In this document: positions 7,016-15,815 of the stretch, piece after piece
Numbering within the stretch: the first letter of the stretch is position 1
Layout of the letters: every line of letters starts with the position of its first letter
Origin: Thalassolituus sp006212115
GTDB taxonomy: Bacteria; Pseudomonadota; Gammaproteobacteria; Pseudomonadales; Oceanobacteraceae
Length of the DNA stretch: 64,000 bases
Reading direction: 5' to 3' (one strand)
Assembly: GCF_040372045.1 (NCBI RefSeq)
Contig: NZ_BAABWH010000001.1
Position numbers and translations under genes: made by a program
The notes under the pieces: model-generated
The model's database searches: none
The model's input: only the letters and a program-made list of their open reading frames with translations
Told to the model about the DNA's origin: nothing

Positions 7016-8644
7016 ATGAGTTGGCGTGACCTGAGCCTGGATCTGAAGTTGCGCATTCCGCTGTCCATCATCGGAGTGTTGCTGGTGGTACTGAGTTTCC
7101 TGCAGTTGAATACGCTGAGTGGTGTAACGGAAAACTCAGACCTCATTGAAGGCACGTACACACCCGCACTTGATAAGGTTCTGAATGCCGACCGTGATCT
7201 GTATCAGGCACAGATCGCAGAGCGAACACTGGCCTTCGGACGAAGAGACAGCGGGCTGATTGAATCTCACTCTGAAAACCTCGATCAGGTACAGGAGCGA
7301 TTGAGCGCCGTCATCGCCATGCAAGTCGACGCCAAAACCCGGACACAAGCAGAGGCCTTTCTCGTTGCTTTCTCCAAATGGCGACCAAAATCAGAAAAGC
7401 TGGTGAGCGATGTCAGCAGCGGCCGCCTCTCAATCGAAGAGGCACGACGTCTCAGTATGGGCAGCCTGGAACAGGAGTTTGAACAGGCTCGGGAAATCCT
7501 CGATAGCGTTGGTGAAAATCTCGCGGCAACAGCGGCAGTTTTACACCAGGAAGGATTGGACCTCAGTGCCGCGGCTAAGCAGAACCTGCTTGTCCTCGCG
7601 GGCTTGTCGGTCGCCATTATTATTGCCGTTATCATGGTGCTGCCACCGCTCTTGATTCGTCCCATCAAACGTACAACCCAAGCACTGGATAATCTGGCTC
7701 GGGGAGAAGGCGACCTCACTCGCCGACTGCCTATTGAAGGCAACGATGAAATCGGTGAGATGGCTAAAACATTCAACCGCTTTCTTGAGGGAATGCAGAC
7801 CCTGGTCGCCAATGTAAAAACCGTTTCAGACGAGGTGCGCGGCACTACTAACCGGCTGGAGCAAGGTGCACAGAAAAGTCAGACGACCACCGCACACTTC
7901 GTGAAAGAACTTGAGCACGTAACGCACGCTAACCGGGAAATGGAACAAGCCATTGGCGAAGTCAGTCAGTCTTCAACCCGGGTAGCGGAAGAGGCCACCA
8001 CCGCAGAGCAACATGTACGTGAGATAGCGAATCAATTCCGCAGTGCGGTCACAGACATTGCAGCCCTGGCGAGCAGTGTCAGCGAATCTGCCGGTGTTAT
8101 CCGCGAGCTGGAACAGGAAACGACCGGAATCGCGTCGCTGCTGGATGTCATTAAAGGCATCGCAGAACAAACCAACCTACTGGCACTCAACGCGGCAATC
8201 GAAGCTGCCCGCGCCGGTGAGCAAGGTCGCGGTTTTGCAGTGGTTGCCGACGAAGTACGCAGTCTCGCCAGTAAAACCCAGCAGGCGACGGAAGATATCA
8301 ACAGCATGATTGATAAACTTCAGAGCGGTGTAAACCGGGCCGTAAACAGCATGCAGGGTGGCGAGGAAACCGCCGAACGATCGGTGCAGACAGCGCGCGC
8401 TTCAGAATCAAATATCGGAGAAGTATCCGGTGCTCTGGTTCGCATTAAAGATCAGGTACTACAGGTTGCGTCTGCCATTGAAGAACAGACTTCTGTGATT
8501 AACGACATAAATCAGAACCTGAGCGAAGCACGTACCATGAGTCAGGAGAACGAAAACAGTACACGTCAGCTGGTTGACTCAGTGAATGTACTGGAACAGA
8601 ACACATCAAAAATGCGGCATAGCGTCGCTAACTTTACTGTGTAG
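7016..8644 (+). CDS. Methyl-accepting chemotaxis protein
   Basis: 542 residues. A membrane segment at about 12-30 and a second at about 190-212 bracket a periplasmic four-helix-bundle-type sensor domain. A HAMP domain follows (about 213-265), then the long cytoplasmic coiled coil with the hairpin tip EQTNLLALNAAIEAARAGEQ and GRGFAVVADEVRSLA near 384-420, which contacts CheA and CheW. CGGAGAAG just before the ATG supports the start. It stands alone, with no che genes nearby. The end of the reading frame is part of a tandem repeat that also duplicates the stop codon. Ligand unknown. Confidence 0.95.
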   Translation: MSWRDLSLDLKLRIPLSIIGVLLVVLSFLQLNTLSGVTENSDLIEGTYTPALDKVLNADRDLYQAQIAERTLAFGRRDSGLIESHSENLDQVQERLSAVIAMQVDAKTRTQAEAFLVAFSKWRPKSEKLVSDVSSGRLSIEEARRLSMGSLEQEFEQAREILDSVGENLAATAAVLHQEGLDLSAAAKQNLLVLAGLSVAIIIAVIMVLPPLLIRPIKRTTQALDNLARGEGDLTRRLPIEGNDEIGEMAKTFNRFLEGMQTLVANVKTVSDEVRGTTNRLEQGAQKSQTTTAHFVKELEHVTHANREMEQAIGEVSQSSTRVAEEATTAEQHVREIANQFRSAVTDIAALASSVSESAGVIRELEQETTGIASLLDVIKGIAEQTNLLALNAAIEAARAGEQGRGFAVVADEVRSLASKTQQATEDINSMIDKLQSGVNRAVNSMQGGEETAERSVQTARASESNIGEVSGALVRIKDQVLQVASAIEEQTSVINDINQNLSEARTMSQENENSTRQLVDSVNVLEQNTSKMRHSVANFTV

Positions 8645-8714
8645 AACGTCGCTAACTTTACTGTGTAGAACGTCGCGAACTTCACTGTAGAAAAAGCCGC
8701 TAACTTCACAGTTT
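8621..8714 (+). repeat. Four tandem degenerate copies of a 24-bp unit spanning the MCP stop codon
   Basis: Units at 8621-8644, 8645-8668, 8669-8690 and 8691-8714 share the core GTCGCTAACTTTACTGTGTAG with increasing divergence. The first copy encodes the last residues and stop of the chemoreceptor; the next copy is identical at all but one base, and the third is 2 bases shorter. The repeat therefore multiplies the C-terminal codons and stop into the 3' untranslated region. Confidence 0.9.
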
Positions 8715-8737
8715 AAAGTATCGCTGAGCCTGACGAA

Positions 8738-9118
8738 TTAAGAAGAGAAAATCAGTCCAAACCAGGACAAGGCGCTGTGAGATTTGGCAACACCATAAGT
8801 ATAAAAAAATGCCAGCAGCGCCAGACCAAATACTTTCACATCTTTTTTTCTGTTGGCCACAATACCGAGGCCAACAAAAACAATAAGCCCAACTAACTTT
8901 GCGCTGACCCAGTCCGAATAAAATGGATACTGATAAAGAATCACACAGAGTATCGCTGCACAAGCGACCAGTGCGCCATAAACGCTGTGTGCCACTACAT
9001 TAAACGCTTTAATCTGAGTCCAAGCAGGTTTGAAGTTGGCGAGGGCAAAGCGACTGACAAACAAGAGTAGCGCCAGTGCCGCAAAACCCGCGTGAGCGTG
9101 CTTGATCAAAAGATACAT
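8738..9118 (-). CDS. SirB2-like small membrane protein
   Basis: About 126 residues from the ATG at 9118, with four predicted membrane segments separated by short loops. The N-terminal YLLIKHAHAGFAALALLLFVSRF and the KLVGLIVFVGLGIVANRKKD segment match the SirB (invasion gene expression up-regulator) family, whose function is unclear. A longer frame reaches 9187, but its extra residues are not membrane-like. GGAA lies upstream of the chosen ATG. Convergent with the chemoreceptor gene. Confidence 0.8.
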   Translation of the reverse strand: MYLLIKHAHAGFAALALLLFVSRFALANFKPAWTQIKAFNVVAHSVYGALVACAAILCVILYQYPFYSDWVSAKLVGLIVFVGLGIVANRKKDVKVFGLALLAFFYTYGVAKSHSALSWFGLIFSS

Positions 9119-9242
9119 AAACTTATTCCATTCAAAGACCAGGACACCTCTGAACAATTCAGTTAGCCAGAGTTGCCCCAGGGACACGTCTTAATAATGG
9201 ACAGATGATAGCCACGGTTATTGGTGCAACCCTTGACCCGAG

Positions 9243-9677
9243 TCAAACTTCCAACCAAAAAGTAACAGGCCCGTCGTTTACCAGTGATACCTGCATATCT
9301 GCGCCAAAGCGCCCGGTCGCCATCGATACCCTTTCCTTCGCAGCCTCACAGAAATAATCATATAAAGCTTCGGCATCCGCTGGAGTTGCGGCAGAAGAAA
9401 AGCCCGGACGAGTTCCCTTGCGGGTATCCGCCGCGAGCGTAAACTGGGACACCACGAGTAAGTCACCTGCGATATCAACAAGACTCAGGTTCATTTTCCC
9501 GTCATCATCGGGGAACACACGATAACGCAGCAATTTATCTAACAGGCGATCTGCCTTTTGCTTATCGTCACCCTTCTGCACCCCAAGCAGTAAAAGTAGT
9601 CCCTTCCCTGCTTCCCCAACGACCTCGCCCTCAATACTGACACTCGCGGTCGACACCCGTTGTATTAATCCGATCAC
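9243..9677 (-). CDS. dtd: D-aminoacyl-tRNA deacylase
   Basis: 144 residues from a GTG at 9677 preceded by AGAGGTG at 8-base spacing; the protein then starts IGLIQRVSTASV, as in standard Dtd. Catalytic landmarks are SQFTLAADTRKGTRPGFSSAA and the C-terminal NDGPVTFWLE, which holds the cross-subunit Gly-cisPro motif that checks D-chirality. The enzyme hydrolyses D-amino acids off mischarged tRNA. The open frame continues to 9842, but the extra 55 residues are outside the family and overlap a divergent gene. Confidence 0.95.
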   Translation of the reverse strand: MIGLIQRVSTASVSIEGEVVGEAGKGLLLLLGVQKGDDKQKADRLLDKLLRYRVFPDDDGKMNLSLVDIAGDLLVVSQFTLAADTRKGTRPGFSSAATPADAEALYDYFCEAAKERVSMATGRFGADMQVSLVNDGPVTFWLEV

Positions 9678-9820
9678 TTCTGAGACACCTCTGGATAAAG
9701 CACAGATGACAGCGGCACTCAGCGCTGCACTAACACCTGTAACAGAAACAAAATAAGGAGCGTTTGCCGCCGCAGGATACCCCGTTCTATACTCACTGAA
9801 TACTGTCAGGAGAATTTGCA

Positions 9821-10366
9821 ATGCAAGGACAACAGAACACATTCAGATCGCTGTTTATGGTGGTCACTCTGCTGGTAGCGACTTCTGCCATTGCTCAAAC
9901 CAAGGTCTACATTACCCGCGACGCGGATGGAAACCCGATTTTCAGTGACAGAAAAAGTGCAGGTTCTGAAACGCACGTTGTCGACGAACTGCCTTCAATG
10001 CCCGCCTTTGCGGTCCCCGCACCTATCCGTCCCACGGATAAAACCAACGATGCACAGCCTGTCCCGGCCTATACCAGTTTGAGCATTATCTCTCCGGCGG
10101 ATGGTACCAGCCTGCCTCAAGGTTTAAACGGTGAAGTCCGTATTGCAGGCGTACTCACCCCCGGTCTGCAGGGCGATGATGAGATCGTGTTAAGAGACGC
10201 AGATACAGAAATCATGCGCGGTACCCAAACCACCTTTGAGGTCACCAACCTCGATCGAGGAGAGCACCGCCTGACCATGGAAGTGGTTACCCCAGAAGGC
10301 GACGTCGCCATCCGCAGTCAGACGATTACGCTCTTCGTGCAACGCACATCCTCTCTGGCACGCTGA
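9821..10366 (+). CDS. DUF4124 domain-containing exported protein
   Basis: 181 residues. A signal peptide (about residues 1-25, cleaved at AIAQ) is followed by the DUF4124 pattern KVYITRDADGNPIFSDR, then a proline-rich linker and a C-terminal domain with a beta-sandwich look (SIISPADGTSLPQG, then VTNLDRGEHRLTMEVV). AGGAG precedes the ATG. Genes of this type often sit next to glnL in gammaproteobacteria, as here, but the function is not known. Ends in a strong hairpin. Confidence 0.85.
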   Translation: MQGQQNTFRSLFMVVTLLVATSAIAQTKVYITRDADGNPIFSDRKSAGSETHVVDELPSMPAFAVPAPIRPTDKTNDAQPVPAYTSLSIISPADGTSLPQGLNGEVRIAGVLTPGLQGDDEIVLRDADTEIMRGTQTTFEVTNLDRGEHRLTMEVVTPEGDVAIRSQTITLFVQRTSSLAR

Positions 10367-10373
10367 AGCTGAC

Positions 10374-10403
10374 GACAGGACTCTGATCAAAACGAGTCCT
10401 GTC
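10374..10403. terminator. Perfect 10-bp hairpin after the DUF4124 gene
   Basis: GACAGGACTC (10374-10383) pairs perfectly with GAGTCCTGTC (10394-10403) around a 10-base loop, 8 bases after the stop codon. No T-run follows, so termination efficiency is uncertain. The rest of the gap to glnL (to 10653) holds isolated TGCACCA and TGGTGCA half-sites about 38 bp apart. Confidence 0.45.
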
Positions 10404-10653
10404 AGAATTCTCCAGTGAATATTATCCGATCAACATACGCCCAATCCCACCTCACCCATCAAGCCCGCACCACCAGCAATGCACCACAACTACACACAAA
10501 AAGACCACAAAGACCGATAATGGTGCATAATTAATCCGCATATCATCTTCATTGTGCTGAGAGGCAGCACCCGCGCAGCTTCGCCGCGCCAATTATGTGC
10601 AATGTAAACTTCTGGCTCAATTATTGCTGAACAGCAAGCAAATGGAGATCCCT

Positions 10654-11736
10654 ATGCTGGCTACCCCCCACCTGACCCAACGATTGATGGAGCACCTGAA
10701 CACCGGGATTGTTCTGCTGGATGCCGAGCTGAGTATCGTGTTTATGAACCCAGCAGCAGAAGCGCTCCTGGAAGTCAGCGGCCAGCGCGGCCAAGGGGTT
10801 GAGTTCACGCTTCTGGCCCGGGAATCCGAAGAAGCCACGCATGCTTTCCGGGATGCCCTGACCAACGGTCACTCTTACACCAAGCGTGAAGCCACCATTG
10901 AATTGCATAACCAGCAACAAGCAACCCTCGATTACAGCGTCAGTCCGATTCTTCACCCAGAGTCACGCCAACCCTGCCTCTTAGTTGAGCTACAGGGTCG
11001 CGACCGCCTGATGCGGATCAGTCGTGAAGAGCAGCTAATCGCAAAACAGGAGACCACCCGTAATCTGGTTCGCGGACTGGCTCACGAAATAAAAAATCCC
11101 CTGGGTGGAATCCGCGGAGCAGCACAGTTACTCGAGCGCGAGCTACCTACTGCCGATCTGGCAGAGTACACCAACATTATTATCGAAGAGGCCGACCGCC
11201 TGCGAGATCTGGTCGACCGCATGTTGGGCCCTCGCACCTTGCCTCAGACAGAAGAGGTAAATATCCACGAAGTGCTGGAACGCGTTTGTCAGCTAGTGGA
11301 TGTTGAATCTGAACATCAGATCAAAATTCAGCGGGATTACGATCCGTCTATTCCTGAGATGCAGGCAGACCGGGGGCAGATGGTACAGGCCCTGTTAAAT
11401 GTCTGCCGCAATGCGATGCAGGCCATGCTGGAAAACCCGCACGACGAGCGACCGCCGACTCTGGTGATGAAAACACGCTCCATTCGCCAGTTCACCATTG
11501 GACACCACCGACATCGCTTAGTTGTGCGCGTCGACATTACGGATAATGGCCCCGGGATACCGAGGGATATTCAGGAGAACCTGTTTTACCCCATGGTGAC
11601 AGGTCGCCCTGAAGGAACAGGACTCGGGCTGTCTATTTCCCAATCCATAATTAATCAGTGCGACGGCATTATTGAATTCGACTCGGAGCCCGGCCGCACC
11701 ACATTCTCTATTTACCTACCTTTGGAAACATTATGA
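10654..11736 (+). CDS. glnL: Nitrogen regulation sensor kinase NtrB
   Basis: 360 residues from the ATG at 10654, which has GGAG seven bases upstream; an in-frame GTG-type extension to 10597 is less likely. An N-terminal PAS domain (LNTGIVLLDAELSIVFMNPAAEALL) precedes the H-box GLAHEIKNPLGGIRGAA (phosphorylated His near residue 144), the N-box (NVCRNAMQAM), the G1-box DITDNGPGIP and the G2 region GRPEGTGLGLSISQ. No membrane segments, as expected for this cytosolic PII-controlled kinase. It overlaps glnG by 4 bases (ATGA). Confidence 0.96.
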   Translation: MLATPHLTQRLMEHLNTGIVLLDAELSIVFMNPAAEALLEVSGQRGQGVEFTLLARESEEATHAFRDALTNGHSYTKREATIELHNQQQATLDYSVSPILHPESRQPCLLVELQGRDRLMRISREEQLIAKQETTRNLVRGLAHEIKNPLGGIRGAAQLLERELPTADLAEYTNIIIEEADRLRDLVDRMLGPRTLPQTEEVNIHEVLERVCQLVDVESEHQIKIQRDYDPSIPEMQADRGQMVQALLNVCRNAMQAMLENPHDERPPTLVMKTRSIRQFTIGHHRHRLVVRVDITDNGPGIPRDIQENLFYPMVTGRPEGTGLGLSISQSIINQCDGIIEFDSEPGRTTFSIYLPLETL

Positions 11737-13163
11737 GCACTGTCTGGATCATTGATGACGATAAATCTATCCGTTGGGTACTTGAAAAAGCACTGCAACA
11801 GGCAGGCATCGATACAAAGGTATTCGAGCAGGCAGAACCTGCCTTAAACAATCTTAAAAAAGATCACCCGGACGCCATCATCACAGATATCCGTATGCCG
11901 GGTATGGACGGGCTCACGCTGCTGAAACATGCCAACGAAGCCCATCCGGACCTTCCCGTTATCATCATGACCGCGCATTCGGATCTGGAGAGCGCCGTAA
12001 GCTCCTATCAAAGCGGCGCGTTTGAATACCTGCCTAAGCCGTTCGATGTAGATGAAGCAGTCAGCCTGATACAACGAGCGATTGATCATTTTGCAGAAAT
12101 TTCTGCCCAAGCACCGATTCAGGAAGCAGAACTTCCTACTCAGGAAATTATTGGTGAAGCCCCTGCGATGCAGGAAGTTTTCCGAGCCATCGGACGCCTG
12201 TCTCAGTCGAACATCACGGTATTAATCAACGGCGAATCCGGTACCGGTAAAGAGCTGGTCGCTCATGCTCTGCACAAACACAGCCCGCGCGCACCGGAAC
12301 CTTTTATTGCGCTGAATATGGCGGCGATTCCCAAGGATCTGATTGAGTCGGAATTATTTGGTCACGAAAAAGGCTCATTTACGGGGGCCGGTGGTCAGCG
12401 CCGCGGACGTTTTGAGCAGGCCAATGGCGGCACACTGTTTCTCGACGAAATCGGTGATATGCCGGCCGATACGCAGACGCGACTGCTACGCGTACTCGCA
12501 GACGGTGAGTTTTATCGCGTCGGCGGCACAACTCCAGTTAAAGTAAATGTACGAATTATTGCAGCAACGCACCAGGATCTTGAAGGACTGGTACGAGAGG
12601 GCAAATTCCGTGAAGATTTATTTCACCGCCTGAATGTTATTCGTATTCATCTGCCTCGACTAGCCGATCGTAGAGAAGATATCCCGAAATTGCTGTCGCA
12701 CTTTTTGCAACGCGCAGCGGAAGAACTGGAAGTCGAAACAAAAACTCTGCGCCCGGAAACAGAAGAGTTTCTCTCCACACTGGACTGGCCCGGTAACGTT
12801 CGTCAGCTGGAAAATACCTGCCGCTGGATCACTGTCATGGCATCCGGTCGGGAAGTACTGGTCAAAGATCTGCCGCCTGAGTTGCTGGAACAGAAAAGCG
12901 ATATTCAAACATCAGGCAACTGGGAGCAGAACCTGCGTTTCTGGGCCGACCAGCAACTGGCTTCTGGTATGACGGATCTGCTCGATACTGCCGTGCCGAT
13001 TTTCGAGCGAATTATGATTGAGACCGCACTGAAGCATACCGCCGGTCGTCGACGTGATGCAGCCAACTTGCTGGGATGGGGACGCAACACCCTGACCAGA
13101 AAGATCAAAGAACTGCACATGGAAACCGACGACCATCACGACGACGACGGTCACGAAGATTAA
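11733..13163 (+). CDS. glnG: Nitrogen regulation response regulator NtrC
   Basis: 476 residues. The receiver domain carries the acidic pocket IIDDD and phosphoacceptor Asp52 in TDIRMP. The AAA+ sigma-54 activation domain has Walker A GESGTGKE, the sigma-54 contact loop EKGSFTGA (Ser in place of the usual Ala) and Walker B GTLFLDEIGD. A Fis-type DNA-binding helix-turn-helix lies near the end (RRRDAANLLGWGRNTLTRKIKEL). After the family's usual end the protein adds a His/Asp-rich tail (DDHHDDDGHED). It activates nitrogen-scavenging genes when phosphorylated by NtrB. Translation is coupled to glnL. Confidence 0.96.
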   Translation: MSTVWIIDDDKSIRWVLEKALQQAGIDTKVFEQAEPALNNLKKDHPDAIITDIRMPGMDGLTLLKHANEAHPDLPVIIMTAHSDLESAVSSYQSGAFEYLPKPFDVDEAVSLIQRAIDHFAEISAQAPIQEAELPTQEIIGEAPAMQEVFRAIGRLSQSNITVLINGESGTGKELVAHALHKHSPRAPEPFIALNMAAIPKDLIESELFGHEKGSFTGAGGQRRGRFEQANGGTLFLDEIGDMPADTQTRLLRVLADGEFYRVGGTTPVKVNVRIIAATHQDLEGLVREGKFREDLFHRLNVIRIHLPRLADRREDIPKLLSHFLQRAAEELEVETKTLRPETEEFLSTLDWPGNVRQLENTCRWITVMASGREVLVKDLPPELLEQKSDIQTSGNWEQNLRFWADQQLASGMTDLLDTAVPIFERIMIETALKHTAGRRRDAANLLGWGRNTLTRKIKELHMETDDHHDDDGHED

Positions 13164-13171
13164 CGTTAGGG

Positions 13172-13191
13172 CCAGCACTATCGGGTGCTGG
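13172..13191. terminator. Hairpin between convergent glnG and mshQ-like gene
   Basis: CCAGCAC (13172-13178) pairs with GTGCTGG (13185-13191) around a 6-base loop in the 33-bp gap between converging genes. The following bases are TCTGGTTAATTTCTT, only moderately T-rich. Confidence 0.45.
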
Positions 13192-13196
13192 TCTGG

Positions 13197-15815
13197 TTAA
13201 TTTCTTAATTCACGACGGTAAACAATACGCTCGTGCCCGCGGTAAACACCAAAGCTCACGGTGGATGACGGAGACTCAAAGGAACCGTCACCATCGTAAT
13301 CTCCGCGAAGCCAGGTCGGTGCTGTATAGCTGATACCTGCGTCACCGGTGTCGGGCGCTCCCGGTACCGTCGTCGGTGCAAGCAGACGTATACCCTCATT
13401 GCCACTACTACCCGCTGTTAACGTCCCTGAGCTCGCAGCAACCGCACTGATGCCGTCCACCGTCGCATTGGCACTGTCCCAATCTGTGCAATCATCCAGA
13501 TCATTGCGAACATATTTGCCGTCGAGGAAGTATTCAGTCACCAACCCTACGTTCAGGTCATACATTTCAGCACCGAACGTATCCTGTAGCCGCATGCGAC
13601 CAAAACGCATCGAGACACCACTGGTATCCGGTGAAAAATTGAGAGGCCCTGTAAAGCCCGCCTCACCATCACTCCAACTACCAATTGAGAAAGCCAGATC
13701 AGGGACGAAAGGATTTACTTCTGCATTTAACGTTCGGGCATAAGCCATAGAGTCCAATGCTGAGAAAACGTAGCGCATTTGTCCCGGAGCAATAACCGTT
13801 AGCTCCCCTTCATTAAAGTCAGTCTCAGGAGAACCCGCCAGTGGAAGCAAGGTCGTATCTTTTCCCTGTGCTGCCGTATCGGTCGATGGGGTGCTGACAC
13901 CCGCAAAAAGCGCAGCAGCCGTCAGTTTACGAAAATCATCATCTGTATAGTTCTGCGTGACGACAGCAGGCGTTGCGGCGTTGTACGAAGAAATGGTCAA
14001 CTCCGGTGCGACTAGCCAGGAGAACGGCTCGCCAGTGTAAGTATTGCCAGTGGGGCAGCCGCTGTTGATACTGCCAGCGTCCGTCAATGCCACATCAAAA
14101 TACGCGGGAATAAAACGCCCGGTTGGCCGGCTGGAAAAAGTCTGCAAGGTGGTATCCGATAGCGTGCCAAGCGCGGCGCCGAAATACAGCGGTGGCTGCG
14201 CATCGATACTGAAAACCCCAACCTCACTCTGCGTCATACTGACGGATGTTATGCCCGTCGCACTCATAGTATGGGTGTAGCTTCCGGGGGAGATAACACC
14301 GTTCTCCCCTCCTGACGGCGCAAGAACAGTGGCACTCAGATTAACAGGACTGACGGAAATATAATTTGGCGTCGCAGTATTACCATCGCAAAAGTCACTG
14401 TCGCTATCCGCCTGCCAGGCTACCGCCGAAATTTCGACTGGGAAAGAATCACCGGCCGTGCCAAACACACCACAGGAAGCATACGAACCACTGCACGTGC
14501 TTCCGGTATTGATACAAAGACCGGCTGGACGGGCCACATAATTATCCTGCCCGATTAACGTAAGCCCAACATCACTGTCACTTCCATCATAGCGAGCAAC
14601 CAGCGTTTTCTGTCCGGCATCCGAATAGCCAAGTGTCGGTAATGTCGCGGTACCAGAACCATCGAAATTGAGGCTCAGCGACGTCGGTGCAGCAGCACTG
14701 CCCGATACGTTCACGCCCCCCAGGTCACTGACCATAGTACCTGTCGGTGGTGAGTCATAACGGGTATAGAAATCCACGCTCTTGGTAACATTCGAGAAAG
14801 CAGGAACGCATAGTGGCGAATTATCGCTTTGACGTACGGCCTGAATCGTCGCCGTGGCGGTACCTTTGCCCGAGAGAAAATCCGGAGTACTCACAACAAA
14901 ACCCGCGCTGGCAAACGTCAACGAACAATTGGTGGAATATCCCCCACCGTCTATCGAACACAGGTCACCACCACCAATTTTAGGCGGAGTCGAAAACGTA
15001 ATTCCGATATTCGAAGTTCCGGGTGTTGTTTGTCTTAATTGAAACGTGTCACGGCCGCCGGATAACGTACGGGTATCGCCGCCAACCCAACCACTGGGCG
15101 ACAGAATAATAGTGACGTCGTCGTTATACGTTGATGTGCAATTCGCATCCGCACAGGCATAAACGGTGACACTATGAGGATTGCAGGTGAGCGCAGTCGA
15201 TAGATAAGAAAAGCGGAAATGATCGGGCCCCGCAGGAGGCAGGTCAGCGTTAACCACAATATCACTGACGTACCAATTGTCGCCGAGTAAATCGAACAGC
15301 CCGAAACCACCACCAGTCATCACATAGCGAATCTGAAAATTATCGTGATACGCATTGGACGGGAGAGTAGCCGAATATGTGTAACTATTTCCGAGCGAAA
15401 GCAGTCCCAGAAAACCGTTATTAGCGACAAAGGTATTCAACGTCTGCCAGCCTCCGTCATCACGACGATACTGAGCAACCAGATTCTCGCCCGGATTAGG
15501 AGCAGACCCGATTAGTCCGAGAATATTAAACGGTACCGATACGTCGAAACTTAAATCGACAGAATCTGCTTCTGAAAAATCATAAACCTGCGACTCAACT
15601 TCGACATACCCGTTACGCAGGTTCAATTCACCCAGTGAATTAATCACAGCACGAGAAGCATTAGATGTCACCCAATCCACTCCCATGGTGGCGCCACCCA
15701 ACAAATTAAAGAGCACAGGAACTGCACTCACCGGGCAAGATAACAGAACGACCAGACACAACGTCGATAGAGAACGAGCGCGATAACCTGACTGATGCGT
15801 CCTGAAGCTATTCAT
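13197..15815 (-). CDS. mshQ: MshQ-like MSHA biogenesis protein, second copy
   Basis: 872 residues, the last gene of the pilus operon. An N-terminal signal segment (about 15-33) is followed by one concanavalin/MAM-like beta-sandwich region (about 40-190), then the long MshQ-type region (DUF6701-like) starting near DHFRFSYLSTALTCNP and rich in Cys pairs (CADANCTSTY, DLCSIDGGGYSTNCSLTF). The C-terminal MRFGRMRLQDTFGAE, TEYFLDGKYVRND and FGVYRGHERIVYRRE motifs are shared closely with the gene just upstream. Its ATG follows the upstream stop with no gap, and its ribosome site lies inside that gene. By analogy with MshQ and PilY1 it is probably an exposed, adhesin-like pilus-associated protein. Confidence 0.85.
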   Translation of the reverse strand: MNSFRTHQSGYRARSLSTLCLVVLLSCPVSAVPVLFNLLGGATMGVDWVTSNASRAVINSLGELNLRNGYVEVESQVYDFSEADSVDLSFDVSVPFNILGLIGSAPNPGENLVAQYRRDDGGWQTLNTFVANNGFLGLLSLGNSYTYSATLPSNAYHDNFQIRYVMTGGGFGLFDLLGDNWYVSDIVVNADLPPAGPDHFRFSYLSTALTCNPHSVTVYACADANCTSTYNDDVTIILSPSGWVGGDTRTLSGGRDTFQLRQTTPGTSNIGITFSTPPKIGGGDLCSIDGGGYSTNCSLTFASAGFVVSTPDFLSGKGTATATIQAVRQSDNSPLCVPAFSNVTKSVDFYTRYDSPPTGTMVSDLGGVNVSGSAAAPTSLSLNFDGSGTATLPTLGYSDAGQKTLVARYDGSDSDVGLTLIGQDNYVARPAGLCINTGSTCSGSYASCGVFGTAGDSFPVEISAVAWQADSDSDFCDGNTATPNYISVSPVNLSATVLAPSGGENGVISPGSYTHTMSATGITSVSMTQSEVGVFSIDAQPPLYFGAALGTLSDTTLQTFSSRPTGRFIPAYFDVALTDAGSINSGCPTGNTYTGEPFSWLVAPELTISSYNAATPAVVTQNYTDDDFRKLTAAALFAGVSTPSTDTAAQGKDTTLLPLAGSPETDFNEGELTVIAPGQMRYVFSALDSMAYARTLNAEVNPFVPDLAFSIGSWSDGEAGFTGPLNFSPDTSGVSMRFGRMRLQDTFGAEMYDLNVGLVTEYFLDGKYVRNDLDDCTDWDSANATVDGISAVAASSGTLTAGSSGNEGIRLLAPTTVPGAPDTGDAGISYTAPTWLRGDYDGDGSFESPSSTVSFGVYRGHERIVYRRELRN

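Noticed and set aside
8621..8714. Short CRISPR-like or attachment-site repeat
   Set aside because: Units are directly adjacent with no spacers and include the gene's own stop codon, so it is a tandem duplication.
9678..9842. N-terminal extension of dtd
   Set aside because: The family starts at IGLIQRV; a good AGAGGTG precedes the GTG at 9677, and the extension overlaps the divergent DUF4124 gene.
13348..15042. Plus-strand open frames opposite the mshQ-like genes
   Set aside because: Shadows of the long minus-strand genes; no ribosome sites and no family-like sequence.
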